Origin: Comamonadaceae bacterium
GTDB lineage: Bacteria; Pseudomonadota; Gammaproteobacteria; Burkholderiales; Burkholderiaceae_C
Length of the DNA: 20,475 bases
Direction: 5' to 3'
NCBI GenBank assembly: GCA_947483455.1
Contig: CANKNK010000001.1
Location: 1 to 20,475, forward strand
Shown piece by piece: positions 8,546 to 15,866 of the stretch. The notes below the pieces were generated by a model. It worked only from the letters and a program-made list of their open reading frames with translations. It did not search any database and was not told the origin of the DNA. Position 1 is the stretch's first letter; each line of letters starts with the position of its first letter. A program made the position numbers and the translations under genes.

Positions 8546-10290
8546 GTTTTTTCCTTGTCACCGTCGGGCCCTGCCACACGGTGCCGGCCCTGTTGTTTTG
8601 CGCGGTACAAGGCCGCATCGGCTTGCTCCACCAATTGCAAAGGTTTGGAGCCCCGGTGCGGGTAAGCGGTGGCGACGCCGATGCTAACGGACACCCGGCC
8701 ATAGGGCGAATCCTCATGCTCGAGAGCCAAGGCGAAGACTTCCTGGCACAGATACCGGGCAATCGTATGGATACCGTTTAAGTCGGTATCCGGCGCGATC
8801 AGGACAAACTCTTCGCCACCGTAGCGTGCGATGAGGTCGCCACTGCGCATGACGCCCGCTTCAAACACGCGTGCTAATTGGCGCAGACAGGCATCGCCCG
8901 CAGGGTGCCCGTAACGGTCGTTATAGCTTTTGAACCAGTCCACGTCGATCAGCGCGACTGAAAGAGGGCATTTGTCGCGCGCCGCACGTCCCCATTCCAC
9001 TTGCAATGTTTCGTCAAAGCGGCGACGGTTGGCGACCCCGGTCATGCCGTCCACGGTGCTGAGCGCTTCCAGGCGCTGTGCTGCCATGGCCAGCTCTTGG
9101 GTGCGTTGCGAGACCTGTAATTCCAGGTTGATTTCCGCCTGGCGGGCTTTTTCAAAAGCCAGGTTTTGTTCTTGCAAGCTGCCGCGTAATTGGCATATTT
9201 GCGTTTGGCGCTTGCGCATCTCTTGGTGGATCACAGCACCTGCCAACACAAACAGACCCTGCACCAGCGCCAGGTCCATGCCCTCACGATGCAGCACCAC
9301 ATCAGCGCCCCAGGAAGCTTGTTGCAGATACAGGCTGAGCAGGGGTACCAGCAGGCCTATGCAGTACCCAAGCAAGGCGCGCGCACCGTGCGCCACCCGC
9401 CACGCGGTCAGTAGCACCAAAACTCCGTAGGCCAAAGGCAAACCCCATTGCAGCACGGTGGCTGCAAGCATGGGCCACGGTGTCAGCGCCGCAAGCACCA
9501 GACTGGGCGCCCCCGCGGCATACACGATGCGCCGAAAGGGCAGATCGGCCGCTTGCCGGCCCAGGGCATGGAGTAACAGGCCGACGGTAAACAACAGCAA
9601 GGCCGCATGGGCCAGTAGATACGAAACCGTGGCCAGCGTATGCCCGCCCTGGGGTAGCAGCGCGGGTAACTGAGCGCTGTTTTCGGCAATGCGCCAGGTC
9701 GCAGCCAAGACCAAGCCAAAGTACCAGGCAAATGCCTTTTCCTTGGTGGCGCCCCATAAAAAAACAAATACCAAGGCCAAGGCCGTGCACAGGCCTGTCA
9801 ACCAACCATAACGCATCGCGTCGGCATCCATCAAGCGCCCGGAGGGTGTGTCGTCGGCCTTCAAAACGGCCATTTTCATGCCATCGCTTGAACCGCTGCG
9901 GTCGAAATACGCGTTAGAGGCCCGTGCGGGAATTTCCTGGAAGCCCGATAGCCTCTTGTCGCTATGCGCCAGAACAAAGTTCGCTGCGCCCGATCGGCTT
10001 GTGGTCCCGGTAGCGTCGCTCGTCAGCTGCAGGCTTTGCTGGTCCACTTTGGGGAAGTCCAGATCACGGCCCATGGCCCCGCTACCAAGGACAAGCGCCA
10101 CTAGCGTACAAAGGGCGTATCGCAGGGTGTTTGCCAAGGTATGACCTGCTTGCCCCAGCGGCACAGGCAGGCTTTGTGTTCCCTGGGATATCCCTTGCGC
10201 GCCAAAGTTTTTTACACGCGTGCCGCTGACGTCCGGAGGCGTTTTGCCATGGCTTGCACTTATCAGCAATTCAGAGGTTTGCACGCTCAA
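8542..10290 (-). CDS. Membrane diguanylate cyclase with multi-helix sensor (GGDEF)
   Basis: Probable inner-membrane enzyme making cyclic di-GMP from two GTP. Numbered from the TTG at 10290 (582 residues): a hydrophobic segment at about 55-71, a short extracytoplasmic region (72-160), about seven hydrophobic segments (162-355) resembling 7TMR-DISM-type sensors, a coiled coil (about 357-408), then a GGDEF domain (411-574). The active-site variant GGEEF (491-495) is catalytically competent. The inhibitory I-site RSGD (482-485) lies exactly five residues upstream, so product inhibition is likely. The start is uncertain: TTG 10290, GTG 10284 or a later GTG near residue 43 are possible, and none has a strong Shine-Dalgarno sequence. 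There is no EAL domain. The gene converges on lpdA with overlapping stops. Confidence 0.88.
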   Translation of the reverse strand: MSVQTSELLISASHGKTPPDVSGTRVKNFGAQGISQGTQSLPVPLGQAGHTLANTLRYALCTLVALVLGSGAMGRDLDFPKVDQQSLQLTSDATGTTSRSGAANFVLAHSDKRLSGFQEIPARASNAYFDRSGSSDGMKMAVLKADDTPSGRLMDADAMRYGWLTGLCTALALVFVFLWGATKEKAFAWYFGLVLAATWRIAENSAQLPALLPQGGHTLATVSYLLAHAALLLFTVGLLLHALGRQAADLPFRRIVYAAGAPSLVLAALTPWPMLAATVLQWGLPLAYGVLVLLTAWRVAHGARALLGYCIGLLVPLLSLYLQQASWGADVVLHREGMDLALVQGLFVLAGAVIHQEMRKRQTQICQLRGSLQEQNLAFEKARQAEINLELQVSQRTQELAMAAQRLEALSTVDGMTGVANRRRFDETLQVEWGRAARDKCPLSVALIDVDWFKSYNDRYGHPAGDACLRQLARVFEAGVMRSGDLIARYGGEEFVLIAPDTDLNGIHTIARYLCQEVFALALEHEDSPYGRVSVSIGVATAYPHRGSKPLQLVEQADAALYRAKQQGRHRVAGPDGDKEKT

Positions 10291-10573
10291 CTTTGAAAGG
10301 AAGGGTAGTAACTAACGCTTAGTGTAATTATATTAATTTTGATTTAATCGAATAAAACATATTTTTTTGTCAAAAATTGCATTTAAGTCAATTGAAAGGG
10401 CCAGCAGCTTGTGCATTTTGGTGGATGGACTGTAACCCAGCCCTGCGTCCCGCACCTGGGCACGTGGCTAAGCTGGGGTGGGTCTTGCCTTTGCAAATGC
10501 CGGTTTGCGCCCAGTGGCAGTAGGCGGGGCATTGCTTTGCCCAAGCCCTGCGCAGCGGGAGGGTGGTGTTACA
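10291..10573. other. Intergenic region between divergent GGDEF and small-protein genes
   Basis: There is no convincing gene here. The half nearest the GGDEF gene is AT-rich and promoter-like. The other half (about 10400-10570) is GC-rich like the coding regions and contains the palindrome CTGCGCAG just before the ribosome site of the next gene. An open frame runs through it from 10478, but it lacks protein-like character upstream of about residue 33, so I read it as leader. Confidence 0.5.
10327..10332 (-). promoter_or_regulatory. Putative -10 element for the GGDEF gene
   Basis: In a markedly AT-rich stretch (about 10310-10400) the minus strand reads a perfect TATAAT at 10332-10327, 36 bases upstream of the TTG start. 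No good -35 sits 16-18 bases above it. A perfect TTGACA (10373-10368) is 35 bases away, too far to pair with it. It may depend on an activator or be another promoter's element. Confidence 0.35.
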
Positions 10574-10789
10574 GTGAGCCTAAATTTACGAAAGATCACC
10601 TTGGCAACACCCAATTACGGTTACGAAAAACGCCAGAAGGAACTGGCTAAAAAGCGTAAAAAAGAAGACAAGCTCAAGAGCAAGACTGAGCGCAAAGTGG
10701 GGGGCGATCCGGGTGCGCCGGATACCGATGACTTGGTGACGCCGGCCTACACCCCGCCCCAAGCCGATACTGGCCCGGTAAACAGCTAA
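10574..10789 (+). CDS. Small lysine-rich conserved hypothetical protein
   Basis: A 71-residue protein whose central part (YGYEKRQKELAKKRKKEDKL) is a highly charged, likely helical Lys/Arg/Glu segment. An acidic/Pro-rich tail ends TPPQADTGPVNS. Short proteins with a start like ATPNYGYEKRQKELAKK are, to my recollection, common in Comamonadaceae; the function is unknown, and the basic helix would suit RNA or ribosome binding (inference). Two non-ATG starts compete. GTG at 10574 has GGGAGGG (10557-10563) 10 bases upstream. TTG at 10601 sits 6 bases after GAAAG and would start the protein exactly at the conserved-looking LATPNYGYEK. The stop TAA overlaps the stop of mnmH on the other strand (10786-10789). 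Confidence 0.65.
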   Translation: MSLNLRKITLATPNYGYEKRQKELAKKRKKEDKLKSKTERKVGGDPGAPDTDDLVTPAYTPPQADTGPVNS

Positions 10790-11835
10790 ACCAGCGCGGC
10801 GGCTGCCTGGCGCATCGCCAAAGCGCCGCGATCGGTGAGTTTTAGCGTTTGCGACTGCGCATACTGCACAAAATTGCGATCCATCGATTGCAGGTACACC
10901 GGGTCGTAATGGTCGGTTAGCAGCGAGCGCACCACGCTGGCAAAGTCCCCTTGGCTGACCGCGTCTTTCCAAGCTTCTACGGTGGCCTTACCGCGTTGCG
11001 CCGTCAACGCCTCCAGGCGGTTGCAAAAGTGCTCTGGGTTGCGCAGAAAAAACGCATAGTCTTCCAGCAGCAGCGCCACGCGCTCGGGAAGTGACAGATC
11101 GATGACCACGCAGGCGCTGGCGCGCATGGCCTCTAGGAGGTCCGTGTGAATCGCCACATTACCTACTTTTTTGCTTTCACTTTCCACGAACACCGGCCGG
11201 GACGGCTCAAAACCACGCAAAGCGTCCCAGACCAAAGTATCAAAACGCTTCTGACTGGGCTGCGCCTGCCCGGGAATGGCGCCTAGGACCGAACTGCGGT
11301 GTTGCGCCAGGGCTTCCAGGTCCAGCACTTGCGCACCTTCGGCCGCTAAGGCCTGCAGCAGCCGCGTCTTGCCCGAGCCCGTGGTGCCGCAAATCACCTT
11401 AAATTGCATTTGCGCGGCCAATCGCGCCATATCCAGCAACATTTCGGCGCGAAATGCTTTGTAGCCACCTTCGATCAGGCTGACCCGAAAGCCGATTTGG
11501 TCCAATACCAGCGACAAGGAAGCGCTGCGCTTGCCGCCGCGCCAGCAGTAGGCCAGTGGCGCCCAGTCGCGCGTTTTGTCCAGCACATGGGCTTCAATAT
11601 GGGCGGCGATATTGCGCGCCGCAATGGCCGCGCCGCGCTTTTTCGCTTCGAAGGCGTTGACCTGCTTGTACATCGTGCCAATCGCTTGGCGTTCACTGTC
11701 ATTCAAGGTGGGCCAGTTCAGTGCGCCTGGCAAGTGATCCAGGGCGTGTTCGGATTCGCTGCGTGCGTCTATCACGGTGTCAAATTCACCGTAGCGCGCG
11801 ATGACTTCACGCGGGGTGACCAGTTGCAAACTCAT
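10786..11835 (-). CDS. mnmH: tRNA 2-selenouridine/geranyl-2-thiouridine synthase
   Basis: Also called selU or ybbB. It replaces the sulfur of 2-thiouridine at tRNA wobble position 34 (Lys, Glu, Gln tRNAs) with selenium from selenophosphate, through a geranylated intermediate. It has 349 residues. An N-terminal rhodanese domain (about 1-135) carries the catalytic Cys97 in YCWRGGKRS, the position known to be essential in the E. coli protein. A P-loop domain with GTTGSGKT (150-157) follows. The ATG at 11835 overlaps the TGA of the upstream GDSL esterase gene as ATGA, implying translational coupling; a GTG at 11862 is an unlikely alternative. Its presence predicts a selD gene elsewhere in the genome. 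Confidence 0.94.
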   Translation of the reverse strand: MSLQLVTPREVIARYGEFDTVIDARSESEHALDHLPGALNWPTLNDSERQAIGTMYKQVNAFEAKKRGAAIAARNIAAHIEAHVLDKTRDWAPLAYCWRGGKRSASLSLVLDQIGFRVSLIEGGYKAFRAEMLLDMARLAAQMQFKVICGTTGSGKTRLLQALAAEGAQVLDLEALAQHRSSVLGAIPGQAQPSQKRFDTLVWDALRGFEPSRPVFVESESKKVGNVAIHTDLLEAMRASACVVIDLSLPERVALLLEDYAFFLRNPEHFCNRLEALTAQRGKATVEAWKDAVSQGDFASVVRSLLTDHYDPVYLQSMDRNFVQYAQSQTLKLTDRGALAMRQAAAALV

Positions 11836-12464
11836 GGCAGCAGCTTTTTTAATGCGGGCCACACATTGCCCAGCATGATCGGATGCGCCGCTTCGACCGG
11901 ATGGATGCGGTCGCTTTGGAACAGGGTGTCAGCTTGGTCGGCATCGGCCACGCCTTTGAGAAAAAACGGTACCAGGGCAGCTTTGTGGCGCTTAGCCACT
12001 TCGGCGTACATCCCGATGAACTCGGCGGCGTACTGTGGCCCGTAATTGGGGGGGACCTGCATGCCCAGCAGCAGCACCTTGGCACCCTGGCCTTGCGCCG
12101 CCTTGACCATGGCTTCCAAATTGTCCTGGCTGGTTTTGAGGGGAAGACCGCGCAAGGCGTCATTGCCTCCCAGCTCGATAAGCACCAGTTGGGGCCTGTG
12201 CTGCGCCAGCAGCGTCGGTAGCCGCGACAGACCGCCCGAGGTGGTGTCGCCGCTGATGCTGGCGTTGACCACAGAAATCGCCTTGCCTTCGTCGCGCAAA
12301 CGCCTGTCCAGCAGGGCCACCCAGCCGGTGCCGCGCTTGAGCCCGTATTCGGCGCTCAGCGAATCGCCCACCACGAGCAGCGTTACCTGCGCTTTGGCGC
12401 AGACAGAAAAGCGAGTAGCGAGCAAAAGGCCAAACGCGCTTACGTTAAAGTACCTGCGATTCAT
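11832..12464 (-). CDS. tesA: GDSL esterase / arylesterase, TesA-like
   Basis: SGNH-fold hydrolase (thioesterase I / lysophospholipase / arylesterase type), probably exported. It has 210 residues with a short N-terminal hydrophobic stretch (about 8-25) that could be a signal peptide, though the Cys at 22 leaves a lipoprotein-like or cleaved form open. All SGNH blocks are present: the nucleophile Ser35 in VVGDSLS, Gly72 in SISGDTTSGG, Asn101 in LGGND, and Asp185/His188 in DRIHP. An ATG at 12476 is possible, but GGAA (minus strand, complement of 12471-12474) is 6 bases before the ATG at 12464, so that start is chosen. It is divergent from the ABC ATPase gene, the same layout as E. coli tesA-ybbA, and coupled to mnmH downstream. 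Confidence 0.9.
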   Translation of the reverse strand: MNRRYFNVSAFGLLLATRFSVCAKAQVTLLVVGDSLSAEYGLKRGTGWVALLDRRLRDEGKAISVVNASISGDTTSGGLSRLPTLLAQHRPQLVLIELGGNDALRGLPLKTSQDNLEAMVKAAQGQGAKVLLLGMQVPPNYGPQYAAEFIGMYAEVAKRHKAALVPFFLKGVADADQADTLFQSDRIHPVEAAHPIMLGNVWPALKKLLP

Positions 12465-12474
12465 TGAAAGTTCC

Positions 12475-13179
12475 ATGTCTGATTCAATTATCGCGGTAAG
12501 CCAAGTCTGCAAGTCGGTGAGCGACTCCACCGGTACCCTGCAAATCCTCCACAACATCGACTTTTCGCTGCAAGCGCGTGAGGCCGTCGCCATTGTGGGC
12601 GCCTCGGGGTCCGGCAAAAGCACCCTGCTGTCCATCATCGCGGGCCTGGACACGCCCAGCAGCGGCACGGTGCATATCGCCGGGCAGAACGTGTTTGCCC
12701 TGGACGAAGATGCCCGCGCCGCCTTGCGCGCCCGGCAAATTGGCTTTGTATTCCAAAGCTTTCAGTTGCTGGGTAATTTGACGGCGCTAGAAAATGTCAT
12801 GCTGCCCTTGGAGCTATCGGGGCGCAAGGATGCCCGCAAGGCTGCCGCCGCCATGCTGGAGCGGGTGGGCCTCTCGCAGCGATTGCAGGCCTACCCCAAG
12901 GTGCTCAGCGGTGGCGAGCAGCAGCGTGTGGCGCTGGCGCGCGCATTTGTCGTGCAACCTGCCGTTTTGTTGGCCGACGAGCCCACGGGCAGTCTGGACT
13001 TTGCCACTGGAGAGACCATCATGGCGCTGATGTTCGAGCTCAACCGCGAGCTAGGCACCACCTTGGTACTGGTGACACATGACCGCGCCATTGCGCAACG
13101 ATGCCAGCGCTGCCTGACCATTGAAGCCGGCTGCCTGGCTTCGGATGTCAGTACCACGGTCCCGCTGGGGCACATCTAA
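12475..13179 (+). CDS. ABC transporter ATP-binding protein, LolD/YbbA/MacB type
   Basis: ATPase subunit of an ABC complex of the LolD/YbbA/FtsE group, which usually power extrusion or mechanotransmission through an FtsX-like permease. It has 234 residues. Walker A GASGSGKS is at 42-49, the Q-loop FVFQSFQLL near 92-99, the signature LSGGEQQR at 144-151, Walker B VLLADEP at 164-170 with Glu169, and H-loop His202 in VTHD. All ATPase residues are intact. The ATG at 12475 is only 10 bases from the divergent GDSL start, so the promoters must lie within the neighbouring coding regions. No permease gene follows; rlmB is next. In E. coli the partner ybbP sits directly downstream, so this ATPase appears unpaired here. 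Confidence 0.92.
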   Translation: MSDSIIAVSQVCKSVSDSTGTLQILHNIDFSLQAREAVAIVGASGSGKSTLLSIIAGLDTPSSGTVHIAGQNVFALDEDARAALRARQIGFVFQSFQLLGNLTALENVMLPLELSGRKDARKAAAAMLERVGLSQRLQAYPKVLSGGEQQRVALARAFVVQPAVLLADEPTGSLDFATGETIMALMFELNRELGTTLVLVTHDRAIAQRCQRCLTIEAGCLASDVSTTVPLGHI

Positions 13180-13213
13180 GCGCCAGTACGAGGCCTGCCA
13201 CGATAATCGGGCC

Positions 13214-14011
13214 ATGTCTGCTTCCCACATACTTTTTGGATTTCATGCGCTAGGTGTGCGCTTGAAAATTGCGCCGCAGTCGATTGTGGAACTGTATTAC
13301 GAGCCTACGCGGCGCGACGCCCGTATGCGCCAGTTCCTTGAAAAAGCCCACGAAGCCGGTGTGCGTCTGATTGAAGCAGATGGCATGCGTTTGTCCAAAC
13401 TGTGCGGCAGCCACGGGCACCAGGGTGTTGCGGCCCGCACACGGCCCTTGCCGCAGGCGCGCTCGCTCGATACGCTGCTGGAAGACCTGGAGTCCGCACA
13501 GGCCGCATTGCCGCTGCAAGAGAGGCAGCCACCCTTGCTCTTGGTTTTGGATGGCGTTACCGACCCGCACAACCTGGGCGCGTGTTTGCGTGTAGCCGAT
13601 GGCGCCGGGGCGCACGCGGTGATTGCGCCCAAAGACCATGCGGCGGGCATCAACGCCACGGTGGCCAAAGTGGCCAGCGGGGCGGCCGAAACCGTGCCTT
13701 ACTTTATGGTGACCAATTTGGCGCGCACTTTGATGGAACTCAAAGAACGCAATATCTGGATTACCGGCACCAGCGACGCCGCACCACGCACTTTGTACGA
13801 GGCGGACTTTCGTGGCCCGACTGCGCTGGTGCTGGGCGCAGAAGGTGATGGCATGCGCCAGTTGACGACCAAAACTTGCGACCAGTTGGTCAGCCTGCCC
13901 ATGCGCGGGGCTGTGGAGAGTTTGAATGTATCGGTCGCCAGCGGCATATGTTTGTACGAAGTGCTGCGCCAGCGCAGCGGGCTGACGATTGCACCAGGAG
14001 GAAAACCATGA
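13214..14011 (+). CDS. rlmB: 23S rRNA (guanosine-2251-2'-O)-methyltransferase
   Basis: SPOUT-class (TrmH family) enzyme that methylates the ribose of G2251 in the peptidyl-transferase P-loop of 23S rRNA using S-adenosylmethionine. It has 265 residues. An N-terminal substrate-binding domain (about 1-75) opens with the typical ILFGFHAL. The knotted catalytic domain shows motif 1 DGVTDPHNLGACLRVA (113-128; Asn120, Arg126), motif 2 VLGAEGDGM (206-214) and motif 3 ESLNVSVAS (235-243). The frame is open upstream, but conservation sets the ATG at 13214. The end overlaps the next gene's ATG as ATGA. Confidence 0.94.
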   Translation: MSASHILFGFHALGVRLKIAPQSIVELYYEPTRRDARMRQFLEKAHEAGVRLIEADGMRLSKLCGSHGHQGVAARTRPLPQARSLDTLLEDLESAQAALPLQERQPPLLLVLDGVTDPHNLGACLRVADGAGAHAVIAPKDHAAGINATVAKVASGAAETVPYFMVTNLARTLMELKERNIWITGTSDAAPRTLYEADFRGPTALVLGAEGDGMRQLTTKTCDQLVSLPMRGAVESLNVSVASGICLYEVLRQRSGLTIAPGGKP

Positions 14012-14370
14012 AAAACAGCTTCAACCCAAAGTATCTTGCACTTGGCGTATGCGCCGCGGCCCTTTTGTCGACCTTGGGTGCTTGCACCCAGGAACAACAA
14101 AACAAATTGGGCCGTGATATCCAAAACTGGACCGGCACCAATGGCGTGCTGGAAGTCTATGCCGGCGACAAACTGGTACGCCGCTTTCTCAAAGTGGACA
14201 AACTCAGCACCGCCATGGGCACGGACGACAACAAGCCGCGCCCTTACCGCTTTGGTTACGGGGTACTTGATGAAAACCTAAACATGCAAGCCGACGCGGG
14301 CGAGAAAAAAGTCTATTTCGAGATCAGCGACTACGCGACCAATTACGTGTTTTTTGAGAATCCAAACTAA
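14008..14370 (+). CDS. Small predicted lipoprotein, conserved hypothetical
   Basis: A 120-residue protein with an N-terminal hydrophobic segment (about 9-25) ending in a lipobox LGAC, with Cys26 as the predicted lipidated residue; it is therefore probably membrane-anchored in the periplasm. The mature part begins TQEQQNKLGRDIQNWTG and includes EVYAGDKLVRRFLKVDKLST, which suggests a small beta-rich domain. I do not recognise a function. A strong Shine-Dalgarno AGGAGG (13996-14001) is 6 bases before the ATG at 14008, and that ATG overlaps the rlmB TGA (ATGA). It is thus co-transcribed and probably translationally coupled with rlmB, although no functional link is obvious. Confidence 0.85.
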   Translation: MKNSFNPKYLALGVCAAALLSTLGACTQEQQNKLGRDIQNWTGTNGVLEVYAGDKLVRRFLKVDKLSTAMGTDDNKPRPYRFGYGVLDENLNMQADAGEKKVYFEISDYATNYVFFENPN

Positions 14371-14676
14371 GGATTGCCAAGACGCAGGGGCCAGGGAGAT
14401 GCTAAGGCCACTGTTCTTCAAACACTTTTGCCAATTAGCCGGTGGACGATGTGGCCGCCGCTGGGCAATCCCTTGTTACCCGGGCAGAGAAGTCCTCGCT
14501 TCGGCGCGACCGGGTTGGGAAATGATTGGCTGATGGAGACTTCTTGCAAGGGTAAACCATAGTTATCCCGGCGCGCTATCCGATGCAATATGGCGCTTCG
14601 AAGTGCGGTCCACTAGCCGATTCCGGCCTGGTCCAGGCGTTCGAATATTCGTCATCTACCACCAGGAGCCAGACCC
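14371..14676. other. 306-base gap before the cupin gene; no gene seen
   Basis: I see no supported gene, tRNA or clear promoter here. A 62-codon frame at 14374-14562 has no protein-like features. A short repeat AATCC/GGATT straddles the lipoprotein stop but has no T-run, so it is not a convincing terminator. The stretch may be the remnant of a lost gene or the cupin gene's control region. Confidence 0.5.
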
Positions 14677-15111
14677 ATGAAATCAAAGATCGCTGAAGAA
14701 TACGTCCACATACCAGATCTCGCTTGGATTGACTTCCCCGCCGGTTTGGCCGATGGCGGCATCCGTTGGAAATTGCTCCATGTTCAACCCGGCCATGGCG
14801 CATGGACCGCCATTTTTGATTGTCCCAAAGGTTCCTCGTTTGCACCCCATATCCATGCGGGACCGGGCGAATATTTCCTAACGAAAGGGCGTATGGATGT
14901 GCGCGGTGGAAAAGACAATGGCGGTGAGACTGCAGTTGCTCCCGGCTACGGCTTTGAATGTTCTGGTGCGCGGCATGACCAAACCTACTTTCCGGAAGAT
15001 AGTGAGTTTTACATGACCTTCTTGGGGCCCTTGGTCTTCATCCAGCCCGATGGCACGCCTATCGCAGTCGTTGGATGGGAGCAAGTGCAAGGCGCCTGGC
15101 TCGCGGGCTAA
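14677..15111 (+). CDS. Cupin-domain protein, ChrR/dihydroxyacetophenone-dioxygenase-like
   Basis: A 144-residue single-domain cupin. The metal-binding set is complete: His58 and His60 in APHIHAGPGE, Glu65 in the same motif, and His100 in GARHD, so it probably binds Fe, Mn, Ni or Zn. The layout resembles the ChrR-type cupin and the 2,4'-dihydroxyacetophenone dioxygenase group, but the overall sequence does not prove dioxygenase activity; a metal-dependent isomerase or a sensor domain are alternatives. AGGAG at 14664-14668 is 8 bases before the ATG. It stands alone, with a gene-free gap on each side; the gap after it carries an operator-like palindrome. Confidence 0.82.
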   Translation: MKSKIAEEYVHIPDLAWIDFPAGLADGGIRWKLLHVQPGHGAWTAIFDCPKGSSFAPHIHAGPGEYFLTKGRMDVRGGKDNGGETAVAPGYGFECSGARHDQTYFPEDSEFYMTFLGPLVFIQPDGTPIAVVGWEQVQGAWLAG

Positions 15112-15128
15112 GTCAAGGCAGCATGATC

Positions 15129-15219
15129 CGGTCATGGCCAGGACCGCAGCGACGGGGTAATTCATTGTTATTGGTTTTACCAATAAAACCGGACTGCGTC
15201 GCTGCGCGCGCTATGACCG
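15129..15219. repeat. Nested triple inverted repeat (91 bases) in a convergent gap
   Basis: Three perfect inverted repeats share nearly the same centre. CGGTCAT (15129-15135) pairs with ATGACCG (15213-15219). CGCAGCGACG (15145-15154) pairs with CGTCGCTGCG (15197-15206). TTATTGGT (15168-15175) pairs with ACCAATAA (15179-15186). Together they could extrude as a cruciform or form a long interrupted hairpin. The element lies between the ends of the cupin gene and the second chromate transporter gene. There is no T-run, so it is not a standard intrinsic terminator, although it could still stop or stabilise transcripts from both sides. Confidence 0.7.
15168..15186. promoter_or_regulatory. PdhR/LldR-type (GntR/FadR family) operator-like palindrome
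   Basis: The 19-base perfect palindrome TTATTGGTTTTACCAATAA contains ATTGGTNNNACCAAT, the consensus reported for PdhR and nearly that of LldR. A second inverted repeat, GGTTTT (15173-15178)/AAAACC (15185-15190), overlaps it. The site is 57 bases past the cupin stop and is not upstream of any gene in this window, which is unusual for an operator. The match is seen directly; the binding protein is inferred. Confidence 0.45.
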
Positions 15220-15272
15220 AATGAGGGTTTTTGCAGCGTTTCCCCCAACCTAGTCCTATTGCAAGGCTTGCT

Positions 15273-15866
15273 TCACACCAAGCCCAAAGCGCCCGCCAAG
15301 GCCCCGGCGCCTATCAACCACAGCAGGTGGATACGCGTTTTCCACACCAGCAGCGCAGAAGCCACGGTCAATACCCAGAGCAAGGGGGCTTGCTGCGGAT
15401 TACCGTGGCTGGCGGTGAGCAGCCAACCGGTAGCTACCAGCAGCGCGATCACCACCGGTGCCATAGATTGTTTGAAGGCGCGCACCTCGGCGCGCTCGCG
15501 GTTGCGCTGGCCCCAGCGGGCGGCAAAAAAGGTGAGCGTGGTGCTGGGAATAATGATGCCCACCATAGACACCGCCATGGCCGCGCTGGCCAGTGCCCAG
15601 GGCAGGGGGCCTTGGTCCGGGCCACCACCCGAAGCCATGCCCACGTTCCAGCCCAGTACCGCCACAAACAAAACATTGGGGCCCGGCGCCGCTTGCGCGA
15701 GCGCAATAGAGGCGCTGAACTGGCTGTCGGTTAGCCACGGGTTTTGCGCCACAAGGTAACGATGCATTTCGGGCACGGTGGTGATCGCGCCTCCCACTGA
15801 CAGCAAGGACAGGGTTACAAAGCAGCCCAAGAGGTCTATCAAATTGCCGTAGCCAAATCCGGTCAT
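15273..15866 (-). CDS. chrA: Chromate transporter family protein, second half-length subunit
   Basis: A short-chain CHR family membrane protein (197 residues, about six hydrophobic segments), equivalent to one half of full-length ChrA. It shows the family signature VGGAITTVPEMHRYLV followed by NPWLTDSQFSASIALAQAAPGPN. Short-chain ChrA genes normally come in pairs whose products act together, driving chromate or related anion efflux. The ATG at 15866 overlaps the TGA of the preceding partner gene (ATGA), and AGGAG lies 5 bases before it on the minus strand, which rejects a longer start at 15917. Real chromate export cannot be concluded from sequence, since many CHR proteins have unknown substrates. 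Confidence 0.88.
   Translation of the reverse strand: MTGFGYGNLIDLLGCFVTLSLLSVGGAITTVPEMHRYLVAQNPWLTDSQFSASIALAQAAPGPNVLFVAVLGWNVGMASGGGPDQGPLPWALASAAMAVSMVGIIIPSTTLTFFAARWGQRNRERAEVRAFKQSMAPVVIALLVATGWLLTASHGNPQQAPLLWVLTVASALLVWKTRIHLLWLIGAGALAGALGLV

Noticed and set aside
10327..10373. TTGACA (10373-10368) and TATAAT (10332-10327) read as one sigma-70 promoter
   Set aside because: Both hexamers are perfect on the minus strand, but 35 bases separate them, far beyond the 16-18 required.
11404..12045. 213-codon plus-strand frame opposite mnmH and the GDSL gene
   Set aside because: Overlaps the catalytic regions of two well-supported minus-strand genes; no domain recognised.
14374..14562. 62-codon frame in the gap before the cupin gene
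   Set aside because: No ribosome site, no protein-like pattern, and low-quality sequence rich in Arg/Pro/Gly.
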